NCBI RefSeq assembly: GCF_963931955.1
Contig: NZ_OZ008337.1
Coordinates: forward strand, 620,001 to 684,000
DNA from: Wolbachia endosymbiont (group A) of Longitarsus flavicornis
Lineage (GTDB): Bacteria > Pseudomonadota > Alphaproteobacteria > Rickettsiales > Anaplasmataceae
Direction: 5' to 3'
DNA length: 64,000 bases
In this document: positions 18,298 to 28,002 of the stretch, piece by piece
Numbering within the stretch: position 1 is the first letter of the stretch
Layout of the letters: each line of letters starts with the position of its first letter
Notes under the pieces: generated by a model
Seen by the model: only the letters and a program-made list of their open reading frames with translations
Databases searched by the model: none
What the model was told of the DNA's origin: nothing
Program-made: the position numbers and the translations under genes

Positions 18298-18879
18298 ATG
18301 ATAGGAAATCTAAGCGGAATAGTTGATGAAGTGCACAGTGATCACATAATCCTAAACGTGAATGATGTTGGCTATATGGTGTATCTTTCAGCCAAAACTT
18401 TAAATGCATGTTCCATCGGAAGTAGAGTTAAATTACTTATCGAAACCTATGCAAATAACAGAGAAAATGTCGCTCAGCTATATGGTTTTATAAGCAAAGA
18501 AGAACAGCAGTGCTTGAGGTTGCTAGTTAAAGTAAGCGGCGTTAGCTATAAAACTGCAATGTCAATTTTGGGCAAATTAACTCCAGAACAGCTATTTTTG
18601 GCAATTATGAATGAGGATAAAGTAGCACTCAAGATGAGTGGACTTGGCCTGAAACTCATAAATCGAATCATCACTGAATTAAGTGGCAAAGTGAGTAAAT
18701 TAGAAATAAATAACAATAATTTTCATCCAATCAATGAAGATGCCCTTTCAGCATTGATCAATCTTGGGTATGAAAAAATGAAAGCTTATGATACGATAAA
18801 AAAAATACAAGACGAATCGTCAAATCTGGACACTAAGGATATTATTCGCATGGCGCTTAAGGAGCTCTTAACATTATGA
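18298..18879 (+). CDS. ruvA: Holliday junction branch migration protein RuvA
   Basis: A 193-residue DNA-binding tetramer subunit that holds four-way junctions and loads the RuvB motor. The N-terminal OB domain starts MIGNLSGIVDE, helix-hairpin-helix segments follow (VSGVSYKTAMSILG), and a small C-terminal domain binds RuvB. Its end overlaps the ruvB start (ATGA), so the two are coupled. Confidence 0.95.
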   Translation: MIGNLSGIVDEVHSDHIILNVNDVGYMVYLSAKTLNACSIGSRVKLLIETYANNRENVAQLYGFISKEEQQCLRLLVKVSGVSYKTAMSILGKLTPEQLFLAIMNEDKVALKMSGLGLKLINRIITELSGKVSKLEINNNNFHPINEDALSALINLGYEKMKAYDTIKKIQDESSNLDTKDIIRMALKELLTL

Positions 18880-19850
18880 AATCAATATCGTGCGGTAAAG
18901 AATATACTGAAGATGCGCGCAATATCAACATCAGACCTGAACAACTTGATGATTTTGTCGGACAAAAAGACTTAATACAAAATTTAAAAGTGTTTATAAA
19001 CGCTGCACAGACGAGAACTGAAGCTTTAGATCATGTTTTATTGTATGGTCCCCCAGGACTTGGCAAAACAACTTTAGCACAAATTGTTTCTAAAGAATTA
19101 AGGGTCAGCTTCCGCGCAACTTCTGGTCCTTTACTTAGTAAAGCTGGGGACTTGGCTGCAGTGCTTACCACTTTAAATGCAAAAGATGTTCTATTTATCG
19201 ACGAAATCCATAGATTAAATCGCAGCATCGAAGAAGTTTTATATACTGCTATGGAAGATTTTTGCTTGGACATATTAGTAGGTGAAGGTCCATCTACTCG
19301 CACTTTAAGGATAGATCTACCACCATTTACGTTAATCGGAGCAACTACACGGCTTGGATTACTTTCTGCGCCGCTGAGAGATCGCTTTGGCATTCCCTTA
19401 CATCTTGAGTTTTATTCTTTTGAAGAGCTGGTTAATATTATAAAAAGAGGCGCGAGAGTTCTTTCTGCTGAAATTGAAGAGGATGCAGCACGGGAAATTG
19501 CCTGCCGTGCGCGCGGCACTCCAAGAATTGCTCTGAGATTACTGAGGAGAATAAGGGATTTTGTTGAAGTGAAAGATGATAAAAAAATCACTTATGAAGT
19601 CGCTGATTCTGTATTACTAAAACTGGGTGTAGATAAAATGGGACTTAATAAACTTGATATGCATTATCTAAGATTTTTATTCAACACCTCAGGACCCGTT
19701 GGAATTGACACTATATCTATTGCGCTATCTGAGGATGTTGGCAATATTGAAGAAACAGTAGAACCTTACTTAATCAAAATTAGTTTTGTAAAGCGCACAC
19801 CAAGAGGACGCGTTCTAACTGACCAAGCAAAGGAGTATTTGAGCCTTTAA
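18876..19850 (+). CDS. ruvB: Holliday junction DNA helicase RuvB
   Basis: AAA+ motor of branch migration, 324 residues. Walker A is GPPGLGKTT, Walker B is FIDEIHR, sensor 1 lies in GATTRLG, and the arginine finger region is APLRDRFG. A C-terminal winged-helix domain follows. Translationally coupled to ruvA. IS5-type copy 2 starts 33 bp after the stop. Confidence 0.97.
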   Translation: MKSISCGKEYTEDARNINIRPEQLDDFVGQKDLIQNLKVFINAAQTRTEALDHVLLYGPPGLGKTTLAQIVSKELRVSFRATSGPLLSKAGDLAAVLTTLNAKDVLFIDEIHRLNRSIEEVLYTAMEDFCLDILVGEGPSTRTLRIDLPPFTLIGATTRLGLLSAPLRDRFGIPLHLEFYSFEELVNIIKRGARVLSAEIEEDAAREIACRARGTPRIALRLLRRIRDFVEVKDDKKITYEVADSVLLKLGVDKMGLNKLDMHYLRFLFNTSGPVGIDTISIALSEDVGNIEETVEPYLIKISFVKRTPRGRVLTDQAKEYLSL

Positions 19851-19883
19851 CATAAAAAATTTTGCTGCTGTAGTTATACATTG

Positions 19884-20775
19884 GACTTCTTTCAAAATTC
19901 ATGTATGGAGCTCAAAATTGTGAATTGCAGCAATCAAATTAAACCTTAAACCAAAACGTTTTCGTCGGTTTCTATACCTGTCCGAGATGATTTTAAACCT
20001 TTTCAATAAGCCAATTACGTTTTCAACAATTGCCCTTTGGCTCATAAGTGCCCTGTTCTCTTTTTTTTGTTCTTTGCTTAACGGATTCTTTTTCATTTTC
20101 CTGTGCGGTAATACAACATTTTTGTGTATCTTCTGCATTCCCCTGTAGCCGGCATCAGCTAAGATTTTGGTGTCCGGTAATATTGCTACCTTTGATTCTC
20201 TAAACATCCGAAAATCGTGTTTTCTACCATTCGAGAAAGATGTGCATATGACTTTTTTACTCTTCTTCTCTGTTACTATTTGTGTTTTTATAGTATGCCT
20301 TTTTTTCTTTCCAGAGTAGAAGGGCTTTTGCTTTTTTTTGGTCTCTCTACTGGCGTTTCAGTTCCGTCTATTACTAAAACTTCATATTCTACATCACTCT
20401 TTAATAGCTCTTTTTTTCCTGGTAATGCAAAATCTGGATGTTTTATTAATATGTCTTCTACCTATCTTATTATTTTAAAACTGTTACTTTCACTCATGCC
20501 ATAGCTTTGCCCAATATGAAAATATGTACGATATTCTCTTATATATTCCAGTGCCATAAGTAGCCTGTCTTCTATGCAAAGTTTACTTTTTCTTCCACTT
20601 CTAGCTTTTTTTCTTTTATCCTCCACTTCTAGAATTTCTACCATTCGCTCAAATGTTGCTTTTTTTACCCCTGTTAAACGTCGAAACTTTTCTCCTTCTA
20701 ACTTTTCTATTTCCTTATATTTCATGCTTTCAAATACTTCATCTTACACTCCCTCTAACAATTTTGAAAGAAGTC
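19884..20775 (-). mobile_element. IS5-type insertion sequence, copy 2 (892 bp, inverted)
   Basis: The same length and ends as the copy at 4548-5439. Its transposase-start side is flanked by TA (20776-20777), but the other flank reads ATTG before GAC at 19884, so the TA duplication seen at the other copies is missing on that side. Confidence 0.9.
19899..20725 (-). pseudogene. IS5-type transposase with shared nonsense codon (copy 2)
   Basis: The deduced protein is identical to copy 1, with the same in-frame TAG after 87 codons (complement of CTA at 20462-20464) and the same A-run frameshift site. See the copy at 4598-5424 for domain details. Confidence 0.85.
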
Positions 20776-20919
20776 TAATAATGGCAATTGCTGACAACTT
20801 ACCTCTCCATATTATTTAAAGCAATATCTAATAATAAAGAAAATAATGGAGTAAGTAAACTAAGACCTCTTTAAAAGCTTTAACGTGTGGTGCAAGTTAG
20901 CTATATAGCTAATTTTCCT

Positions 20920-21190
20920 ACACCATACCGCCGCGGCGCTAACTAGTAGCGGAATGACGGTTGTCAGGCCAGTGCCTTCTCCTGTCATCCCTGTGCCTCT
21001 ATGATGTCATCCCAGTGCTTGACACTGGGATCCAGATTCACCTTATGATAGTGTCATCCCAGTGCCCAGACACTGGGATCCAGGAAAGTTTGCTTGTAAG
21101 CAAGCAAACTAGCACAGAAAGTGGTTACAACATTTTCGATGAGATTATATGGAAAACTGGATCCCAGTGTCAAGCACTGGGATGACAAAA
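20920..21190. repeat. Palindromic repeat cluster with composite element
   Basis: Palindromes of the GCGGAATGACGG and CCCAGTG...CACTGGGATGAC families. The segment 21055-21185 is a composite element with inverted ends and the core AAAGTGGTTACAACATTTTC. An internal hairpin GTTTGCTTG-TAAG-CAAGCAAAC is present. No coding sequence is supported between 20776 and 21811. Confidence 0.75.
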
Positions 21191-21254
21191 AAAGGAGCAC
21201 TGGGATGACATCATCCTTTTTTTTGGATTCCAGTATCAGCTACTTGCATCTTGG

Positions 21255-21725
21255 GCTCTTTTAGCCACAAACATTAAGAAATTTACCAAACGAAAAAAAA
21301 GGCAAAAGAAGCCCTGTGGTGGTTAGCTATTTACTATGTACTAAAATATCGGCGTTTTTTAAGTCTTAAACGCTGCAATTTAGCTGCTTTTTAATGCAAC
21401 TAACCTTAGCTATAAATGTTTAAGAAATTTACTAGGCAGAAAAAAAAGGCAAAGAAAACCCGTGGTAGCTAGTTATTACACTCTCTATTTTAAAATTTGA
21501 CGTTGGGTGATGTCTTGAACGCTTTATAAGCGCGTTTCAGCTTATATAGGTAAAAACCTAAAAATGTTGTGAAGACATAAGGTGCACATAGTGCAAAAAA
21601 TTAAACAATAGTACGCCAAATACAAGTTTTCTTGTCATTTTAATCTGCTGCAGAGATTGCGAAGTTAAATAAAATAGCTTCAGTTTCATGATAAGGAAGC
21701 TGGCGGAGTTTGTCAAGGAAGTTTT
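21255..21725 (-). repeat. Dispersed promoter-headed repeat, copy c
   Basis: Inverted copy with two tandem units (GGC markers at 21301 and 21448, period 147 bp). Downstream of its promoter box it matches copies a and d over GGTTTTTACCT, AAACGCGCTTATAAAGCGTT and CATCACCCAACGTCA. Confidence 0.8.
21688..21716 (-). promoter_or_regulatory. Near-consensus sigma70 promoter in repeat copy c
   Basis: Minus-strand TTGACA (21716-21711), 17-bp spacer, TATCAT (21693-21688), identical in boxes and spacing to the other four copies. Confidence 0.55.
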
Positions 21726-21811
21726 TTCGTTTCTATGTTGTCAGCTACCTGAATATTGATCATACGGGTTCCATCTGTTATATATAATCTTTTTGAATAC
21801 GAAGAAAACTG

Positions 21812-23197
21812 ATGAATGAGTATGATATTACAGTTATAGGTAGCGGTCCTGGTGGTTATATAGCAGCAATTAGGGCGGCACAGCTTGGGTTTAAAACTGC
21901 AATTGTAGAAAAAGAAAAAAATTTAGGCGGTATATGCTTAAATTGGGGATGTATACCAACAAAATCGCTACTTAGGGCGTCTGAGGTTTATAGGCTAATA
22001 AAAAGATCAAAAGAGTTTGGTATAGAAGTAAAGGAAGCGAGTTTTGATATACAATCAATAGTGAAATATTCAAGAAGCGTTGTTGATAAATTATCAAGTG
22101 GCGTTGCATATTTGATGAAAAAAAATAACATCAAAGTTCATCAAGGCTTTGGTAAACTTGCAGGCAATAGTACTATAAAAGTCGTTAGCGATAAGGAAGA
22201 ACAAGAAATTGTTTCCAAGCATATCATTTTAGCAACAGGCGTGAGGGCACGGAATCTGCCTGGAATAGAGGCAGATGGAGATTTAATATGGAATGCACAG
22301 CACGCTATGATGCCGGGCAAATTACCAAAATCACTACTAATTATAGGGTCTGGTGCAATTGGAATAGAATTTGCAAGTTTTTATAGCACTTTGGGGGTTG
22401 ATGTAACAATCATAGAGATAAAGAGCACTATTTTGCCGCTGGAGGATAAAGACATTTCAGATTTAGCACAAGAAATATTCACAAAACAGGGAATAAAAAT
22501 ATATACAAACAGTAGCGTAAAAGCTTTGACTAAAAGTAAAGACTCTGCTCAAGTGCTACTAAGTAGTGGTGAGAGCAAAGAATTTGATAGGGTGATTGTT
22601 GCGGTTGGAATTCAGGCAAATATTGAAAATATAGGTTTAGAAAATACAAAAGTTAAATTAAGCCCTTCTGGCTTTATTGAAACGAATGAATGGTATGAAA
22701 CTAGTGAATCAAATGTGTATGCAATAGGTGATGTAGCTGGCCCACCATGTTTAGCACATAAAGCGAGCCATGAAGCCGTGATCTGCATTGAAAAGATTGC
22801 TGGTAAAAATGCTCATGCGTTAAAAAAAGAATGCATACCAAATTGCACTTATTCTCATCCACAAATAGCGAGCATCGGCCTTACTGAGGAACAGGCAATA
22901 AAAGGTGGGTATGATATAAAAATAGGAAAATTTCACTCTAACTTTAATGGTAAGTCTGTTGCACTCAGTGAAACTGAAGGGTTAGTGAAAACAATTATAG
23001 ACAAAAAGACAGGCGAACTTCTGGGTAGCCACATGATAGGTGCAGAAGTAACGGAGTTAATTAGCAATTTTGCTCTTGCAAAGCAACTAGAAGGAACAGA
23101 CTTCGACATAAAATCTACGATTTTTCCTCATCCAACCATTTCAGAGATGATACACGAATCAGTGCTTGCTGCAGATGATGAATCGTTAAACAGTTGA
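21812..23197 (+). CDS. lpdA: Dihydrolipoamide dehydrogenase (pyruvate dehydrogenase type)
   Basis: E3 component that reoxidises dihydrolipoamide with NAD+. The 461-residue protein has the FAD site GSGPGGYIAAI, the redox disulfide GGICLNWGCIPTKS, an NAD motif around GSGAIGIEFASF, and the C-terminal catalytic HPT (FPHPTISEMIHE). A second, more distant E3 is at 40070-41458. This one looks like the alphaproteobacterial PDH-linked type; the assignment between complexes is inference. Confidence 0.93.
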   Translation: MNEYDITVIGSGPGGYIAAIRAAQLGFKTAIVEKEKNLGGICLNWGCIPTKSLLRASEVYRLIKRSKEFGIEVKEASFDIQSIVKYSRSVVDKLSSGVAYLMKKNNIKVHQGFGKLAGNSTIKVVSDKEEQEIVSKHIILATGVRARNLPGIEADGDLIWNAQHAMMPGKLPKSLLIIGSGAIGIEFASFYSTLGVDVTIIEIKSTILPLEDKDISDLAQEIFTKQGIKIYTNSSVKALTKSKDSAQVLLSSGESKEFDRVIVAVGIQANIENIGLENTKVKLSPSGFIETNEWYETSESNVYAIGDVAGPPCLAHKASHEAVICIEKIAGKNAHALKKECIPNCTYSHPQIASIGLTEEQAIKGGYDIKIGKFHSNFNGKSVALSETEGLVKTIIDKKTGELLGSHMIGAEVTELISNFALAKQLEGTDFDIKSTIFPHPTISEMIHESVLAADDESLNS

Positions 23198-23198
23198 A

Positions 23199-23591
23199 CT
23201 AACGTTCCATCGTTTTAGAGGTGTCAATGTCTTGAGTAGTAGTTTGATTAGGCGCTTTAGTTTCAATAGATTGATTACCACCAGCATCAGAGTTCTGTAA
23301 CTCTTCTTTCAATCCCTTAGCTGCTTCTTTGACTTCAAGCTTTGCCTTTGGATGAAGATCTTCTGGGCCTTTTCCTTTAGTATCCAAACCTTGTTGTAGA
23401 TTAGTGCTTTTCATTTTATTATGCTGCTCGTGCCCAGGTAGGTCAACGACCGAATTGAAAAGAATTTTTGTTATATTTTTTAGCAGTTCTAAAAAACCTC
23501 CGCTTCTGCCTTCTCTTTGTTCTTGAGGTTTATTTTTCTCATTAGGTTCTTTTTTACTATTACTTTTAGGCATTTTTAACTCAACTATCAT
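23199..23591 (-). CDS. Small hydrophilic hypothetical protein
   Basis: A 130-residue, Lys/Glu/Gln/Asn-rich protein with one short hydrophobic stretch (FLELLKNITKILFNSVVDL, about residues 33-51) and low-complexity tail. It is convergent with lpdA, with one base between the stop codons. I do not recognise a family. It is likely real because it fills the whole gap between lpdA and murG. Confidence 0.5.
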   Translation of the reverse strand: MIVELKMPKSNSKKEPNEKNKPQEQREGRSGGFLELLKNITKILFNSVVDLPGHEQHNKMKSTNLQQGLDTKGKGPEDLHPKAKLEVKEAAKGLKEELQNSDAGGNQSIETKAPNQTTTQDIDTSKTMER

Positions 23592-23660
23592 AAAGCTTAA
23601 TAAAATTCTACGTGCAAATTATTAAATAACAGTTAACAATCTAGGATTTATTATTTACAG

Positions 23661-24698
23661 ATGGATATTATTTTAGCAACAGGTGGCACAGGCGGACACA
23701 TTTTTCCAGCTATAACTTTAGCAAGAGCACTAAAGGCACAAGGATATAGTTGCATAGTATTTACTGATAAAAAAACAAATAAAAATACCGACATAGAAAG
23801 CTACACTTTACCATTACGTAGACCAAGCGGCAACAAATTTAAGTTTTTCCTTTTCTTGATATACAGCTCTGTGTTAGCACTGTATCAAGTAAGAAAATTA
23901 AAACCAAAATCGGTCATTGGTTTTGGTAGCTATGCTTCTTTTCCAACTCTTCTTGCAGCAAAGGTTCTTTCTATACCTATAATTTTACATGAACAAAACA
24001 CAGTTTTAGGGAGGGTAAATAGATTCTTTTTCAAGAGTGCAAAATTAGTTGCAACCAGCTTTCCGGAGACTAAATATGCAGAGGGCAATAAATGTATTTT
24101 TACAGGAAATTTTGTTGATATAAAAGCACAGAGCCATTCTAGCACTGAGAAAGCCCTAAACATATTGGTCATAGCAGGCAGCCAAGGTGCAAATTTTTTT
24201 GATGATGTGGTAAGCAGCGTAATTTGTGATTTACCTATTAAAATGAAAAAGAAAATTAGAGTGACGCAGCAATGTACGAAGAAAAATGTAAACAAGGTCA
24301 AGAGTCTATACAAAAGTGAAAAGATCGATTGTGAATTAAGTGAATTTTTTAATGATATGGAAAATAGACTGGCCAATGCTCACTTGGTAATTAGCAGAGC
24401 AGGAGCAACTTCAATAGCGGAGATCACTCTTGCTGGGCGTTCTGCTATATATATACCTTATCCTTACTCAAAAGATAATCACCAATTTTATAACGCAAAA
24501 TATATTGAAGATTCGGGAGCAGCTATGATAGTCGAGCAGAATAGTGAAGCAAAAAAAAATCTAACAGAGTTACTATTTGATTTATTAAGTGATTCTCAAA
24601 AATTGCGTGATATGACCAATAATACAAAAAAAACAGGGATAAAGAATGGGACTACCGAGTTTGTTAAGGTAATTGTTCACACAATGGCGTCAACTTAA
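23661..24698 (+). CDS. murG: Undecaprenyldiphospho-muramoylpentapeptide GlcNAc transferase
   Basis: MurG adds GlcNAc to lipid I, making lipid II at the inner face of the membrane. The 345-residue GT28 protein has the N-terminal GTGGHIFPA loop, the membrane-associated basic/hydrophobic patch, HEQN, and the C-terminal donor site SRAGATSIAE. Together with murA it supports a working lipid II pathway. Confidence 0.96.
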   Translation: MDIILATGGTGGHIFPAITLARALKAQGYSCIVFTDKKTNKNTDIESYTLPLRRPSGNKFKFFLFLIYSSVLALYQVRKLKPKSVIGFGSYASFPTLLAAKVLSIPIILHEQNTVLGRVNRFFFKSAKLVATSFPETKYAEGNKCIFTGNFVDIKAQSHSSTEKALNILVIAGSQGANFFDDVVSSVICDLPIKMKKKIRVTQQCTKKNVNKVKSLYKSEKIDCELSEFFNDMENRLANAHLVISRAGATSIAEITLAGRSAIYIPYPYSKDNHQFYNAKYIEDSGAAMIVEQNSEAKKNLTELLFDLLSDSQKLRDMTNNTKKTGIKNGTTEFVKVIVHTMAST

Positions 24699-24746
24699 GA
24701 GCCTCCATTAGCAAACTCTCCTAAAGACATGATGGCGTTTACCACT

Positions 24747-24912
24747 TTATCGCGACTGCCCTGGTCGTACCTTAACTTTAGCACGTATACTTGCTCTATC
24801 AAAAAGAGCTTGGAAGCTTTTTGGTGGATAATTCCCAATAAGTACTTGATAGAGTTTCTGTTTCATTACACCAAATAAAACTGAAAAATTTAAACGATAT
24901 TCAGCAATTTGA
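24747..24912 (-). pseudogene. Short unassigned coding remnant
   Basis: A 55-codon open stretch (starting YRLNFSVLFGVMKQKLYQ and ending VKVRPGQSR) sits between murG and a palindrome that provides its only start codon. It looks like the end of a longer gene, possibly a transposase, but the family is not recognised. The rest of 24699-24916 shows nothing further. Confidence 0.35.
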
Positions 24913-24916
24913 TCTG

Positions 24917-24985
24917 GGTGTATGGTCCCAGAGTGTGATGGTAACTTCTCATATATCATACCATCACACTCTGGGACCATACACC
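24917..24985. repeat. Perfect 27-bp palindrome made of two IS1111-type ends
   Basis: Arms 24917-24943 and 24959-24985 are perfectly complementary with a 15-nt loop. Read on the minus strand, the sequence is the left end of the IS110/IS1111-type element seen at 49888 (TCCCAGAGTGTGATGG, then TATGATATATGAGAAG) joined directly to its right end. It is best explained as an internal-deletion (MITE-like) derivative. An IS4 element inserted at its right edge. Confidence 0.75.
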
Positions 24986-26193
24986 ATAAGTGTTGAAAGT
25001 ATCAAAAATAACGTGATATGAGATGATCAACGGCATCCTCCCGACAGTAAAACAATCGAACGTATAAAAGAGTCATTTAGATCCAATGTGAATTGCAGTA
25101 ATGCTATTTTGAACCCATGTAGATTATTTTTGATTTTATAAACAAGAAATAACAAAGCCGATCATGTAAATATACACCTTCATGCCATTCATAGTATGGC
25201 TTAAAAAGTGCTTATATCCAAGATTTTGCTTTATAAATTTAAAGAACACTTCTATATCCCATCTGCGCCTATATAGCTCTGTTACTTCATAAGCTGGCAT
25301 TTCAAACAAGTTTGTCAAAAACCATATTTCATCTCCAATTTTATTTCTGATTTTTATTAGCCGTAGATCATTGCCACTTTACCTCGTGCACGATAAAGAT
25401 TAACTATTATATCTTCTAAAATCTCTGATCCATCCGATTTTTGTTCTCTTATAACTTTGTTCCTGCTTATAACATCATGTTTTCTTCCTACTTTAACTCT
25501 TGTGATAAATTTGTACTCCTTTTCATCAAATTCGGCAAAAGTTCCAACTTTTCTGATTCCTCTATCAAATAATAAAATATCCTCTTTTTCAACTTTAGCT
25601 TCATTAATTGCTCTCACTAATGCTATATCTTCACTACTTTCTTCTTGTCCTTTACAAAATCTTATACTTGTCGGCAATTGATCCTTTAATCCTACACTCA
25701 CTTTAACTTGACTGTCGTTACTTTTACCGCCTATTTTTAGCCCATCTTTTATGAGATATCCCGATAAATTTATGATCGTCAAATCAAACTTATGTAAGTT
25801 ATTTGATGTTTTTTGGGGTAATAGCTTTTTAATCTTGCTCATCAAATCAATATATACTCCCTTAAAATATTCTGGATTTATAACTTTTAACCTTTTTGAC
25901 AAACCACTGTATGTTACTGTACTTTTATCGCTATTCTTATCCATTATACACCTGTTTATTACCATTTCTAGCGCTCTTAGGCTTGTTTTTTGCCCCATTA
26001 ATATTAACTTCATTAGACCTTTAAATATAATCTTGCCCAACAATTTAGTATTACATTTATCTACTTCACTCTAGCCTTTCTAAATCCTCATCTTTTATTA
26101 AATTTAGTACTCTTTCTATCTGATCCATTATTGCCTCCATTTTCTTGCAATAATAGTTCTTTATGTCTTTTTTGTGTTACTTTCAACACTTAT
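24986..26193 (-). mobile_element. Decayed IS4-family insertion sequence (1208 bp)
   Basis: Terminal 16-bp inverted repeats are exact (ATAAGTGTTGAAAGTA at the left, its complement at the right). A 12-bp direct repeat, GGACCATACACC, flanks both sides (24974-24985 and 26194-26205), typical of IS4-family target duplications. The element landed between a palindrome and the pdxH stop codon. The transposase inside is frameshifted. Confidence 0.88.
25136..26130 (-). pseudogene. IS4-family transposase, frameshifted
   Basis: The N-terminal part starts near 26130 and is put out of frame around 26075. The main part reads 26043-25357 with the first DDE aspartate in LTIINLSG-type context and ILLFDRGIRK. 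A further frameshift near 25357 leads to the C-terminal part with the IS4 signature YRRRWDIEVFFKFIK (Y-R-E-K). At least two frame breaks make it inactive. Confidence 0.82.
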
Positions 26194-26204
26194 GGACCAT
26201 ACAC

Positions 26205-26795
26205 CTAAGGATACAATTGTTCCGCTTTCCAATCGCTTCCCTCAACAAGGGTATATCTAAATCTAATATGCTTCCTATATTCACCTTCTTGCCAGAATTC
26301 GATTACTTTTGGTATTACACAAAATCCCACCCAAAAGTCAGGACGAGGGACCTTTTGATCATAAAATTCTTTATTCTTCAATTCAATAGCTTGCTCAAAA
26401 TCTTGCCAATCTTTCAGAATGCTCGATTGTTTTGAGCACCATGCGCTAATTTGACTATCACGTGCTCGAGAAGAGAAGTATTTGTCAGTTCTTTCATCGT
26501 TTAGAAGTTTAACCTCTCCTTCAATTCTTACCTGCCTAGAAAATTCTATCCAGTGAAACACTAATGCAGCTTTAGGGTTCTCGGTCAATTCTTTTCCTTT
26601 TCTACTATTTACGTTAGTGAAGAACACGAAGCCTTCTTTACTATATTCCTTTAGTAATACCACTCTTGCAGATGGAATGCAGTCTTTGCTACACGTTGCT
26701 AGCGTCATTGCAGTTGGCTCTTTACACGAAACTGCTTTGTACCACTTTGAAAACAAATCAAACGGATCTTTTTCAGGTGAAAATGTCATATTCAA
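26205..26795 (-). CDS. pdxH: Pyridoxamine 5'-phosphate oxidase
   Basis: FMN enzyme that forms pyridoxal 5'-phosphate. The 196-residue protein has the FMN-binding SARVVLLKEY and FFTNVNSRKG segments, the substrate loop (VPRPDFWVGF) and the typical C-terminal RFRYT...QLYP. The gene is complete: the IS4 target duplication abuts its stop codon without altering the protein. mutM lies just upstream on the same strand. Confidence 0.94.
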   Translation of the reverse strand: MNMTFSPEKDPFDLFSKWYKAVSCKEPTAMTLATCSKDCIPSARVVLLKEYSKEGFVFFTNVNSRKGKELTENPKAALVFHWIEFSRQVRIEGEVKLLNDERTDKYFSSRARDSQISAWCSKQSSILKDWQDFEQAIELKNKEFYDQKVPRPDFWVGFCVIPKVIEFWQEGEYRKHIRFRYTLVEGSDWKAEQLYP

Positions 26796-26804
26796 AAATA
26801 AAAT

Positions 26805-27620
26805 TTAATTCTGACATGCATTGCAAAAATAAGTGCTACGACCATTTTGCCGTATAAATGTTATGATATTATTGCAAATCTTGCAAGGTTTTTGAACTTT
26901 ACCATATACGTAAAAGTTATTTTGAAAGTATCCAGCAGATCCAGATGGCTGTGCATAATCTTTCAGTGTTGAACCGCCTGCAGCAATTGCATCACTCAGA
27001 GTATTTTTTATTTCAGCAGTAAGTTTTTCGCACTCTCTATAGGTCAAGTTTTTTGCTGACCTGAGTGGTGATATGCGAGCTCTAAACAAGCTCTCAGAAG
27101 CATATATGTTGCCTACGCCAACTATTAATTTATTATCCATTAATGCTGATTTGATATTCACTTTTTTGTTTTTCAGCAACTCCTGTAAATAGTCTCCACT
27201 GAATTCATCTGTGAGGGGCTCTATTCCGAAATCATCAAAAAAATTTACTTCTTGTTCTTTATTTAAGACAATGACTAATCCAAATCTTCTTGGATCATTA
27301 AAGATTATTGAAGTATTATCAGAAAATAAAAATACCACGTGATCGTGCTTATTCCGCATTTGATCGTGGTCAGCATATATAAGCTTTCCGCTCATGCCAA
27401 GATGTATGATTACAGCCATACTATCATCTGTATTCCAGATGGTATACTTACCTCTACGCTTGATGTTGCGTATGACTCTGCCCTTTAGCATATCATCAAT
27501 ATTTTTTGTTATTGGGGCACGTAAATTCCAATTATTAACTATAACATTGCTAATTTGCTTGTTTTTAATTTTATCAAGCAAAAAATTAGAGATTATTTCC
27601 ACTTCCGGTAGTTCTGGCAT
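26805..27620 (-). CDS. mutM: Formamidopyrimidine-DNA glycosylase
   Basis: Base-excision repair enzyme for 8-oxoguanine. At 271 residues it has the catalytic N-terminus MPELPEVE (Pro2 nucleophile, Glu3), the helix-two-turn-helix with VGVGNIYASE, and a C-terminal zinc finger with two CxxC pairs (CKIC, CNAC). pdxH follows 9 bp downstream. Confidence 0.97.
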   Translation of the reverse strand: MPELPEVEIISNFLLDKIKNKQISNVIVNNWNLRAPITKNIDDMLKGRVIRNIKRRGKYTIWNTDDSMAVIIHLGMSGKLIYADHDQMRNKHDHVVFLFSDNTSIIFNDPRRFGLVIVLNKEQEVNFFDDFGIEPLTDEFSGDYLQELLKNKKVNIKSALMDNKLIVGVGNIYASESLFRARISPLRSAKNLTYRECEKLTAEIKNTLSDAIAAGGSTLKDYAQPSGSAGYFQNNFYVYGKVQKPCKICNNIITFIRQNGRSTYFCNACQN

Positions 27621-27637
27621 GATACCTCCTTCAAAAC

Positions 27638-27871
27638 TTAAGTTTCTGATGGTAATTTTGTCGTTAAAGCTTCCTCAAATACATTCGAGTATTCTGCGGT
27701 GCTTTCTCCTAAAAATTCCTCACCACAAACGAGTTTTGAAAGGGTTCTCTGTCTACTCTGTTGCTGCTTTTTTCTTTTCAAAATATTTTGCTTTAAAGCT
27801 TTCGCTAATCTTTTTTTCTCCTCTTCTTTTTCCTTATTCTTTTTTATATTATTCATTATCATTATATACAA
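27638..27871 (-). CDS. Small Lys/Glu-rich protein
   Basis: A 77-residue basic helix-forming protein; the ATG giving MNNIKKNKEKEEEKK (codon 6 of the longest frame) is the more likely start. It lies between mutM and tRNA-Thr and shares the mutM strand, 17 bp upstream of it. No family is recognised; similar small proteins are common in Rickettsiales. Confidence 0.4.
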   Translation of the reverse strand: MYIMIMNNIKKNKEKEEEKKRLAKALKQNILKRKKQQQSRQRTLSKLVCGEEFLGESTAEYSNVFEEALTTKLPSET

Positions 27872-27876
27872 ATCCT

Positions 27877-27949
27877 GCCGTTATAGCTCAGGTGGTAGAG
27901 TACGTCATTGGTAATGACGAGGTCCCAAGTTCGAGTCTTGGTAACGGCA
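27877..27949 (+). tRNA. tRNA-Thr (GGT anticodon)
   Basis: A 73-nt cloverleaf: acceptor GCCGTTA pairs with TAACGGC, the anticodon stem CGTCA/TGACG encloses TTGGTAA (anticodon GGT), and the T arm is CCAAG-TTCGAGT-CTTGG. CCA is not encoded. Confidence 0.95.
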
Positions 27950-28002
27950 CACTGATTACACTTATAATATTGCATAACTTGTAAGCAAGGCTTAGAAGAA
28001 AG

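Noticed and set aside
20961..21185. 74-codon frame in palindromic repeats
   Set aside because: It consists wholly of palindrome arms.
27394..27984. 196-codon plus-strand frame across the mutM start and tRNA-Thr
   Set aside because: It runs antisense to mutM and through the tRNA; no family resemblance.
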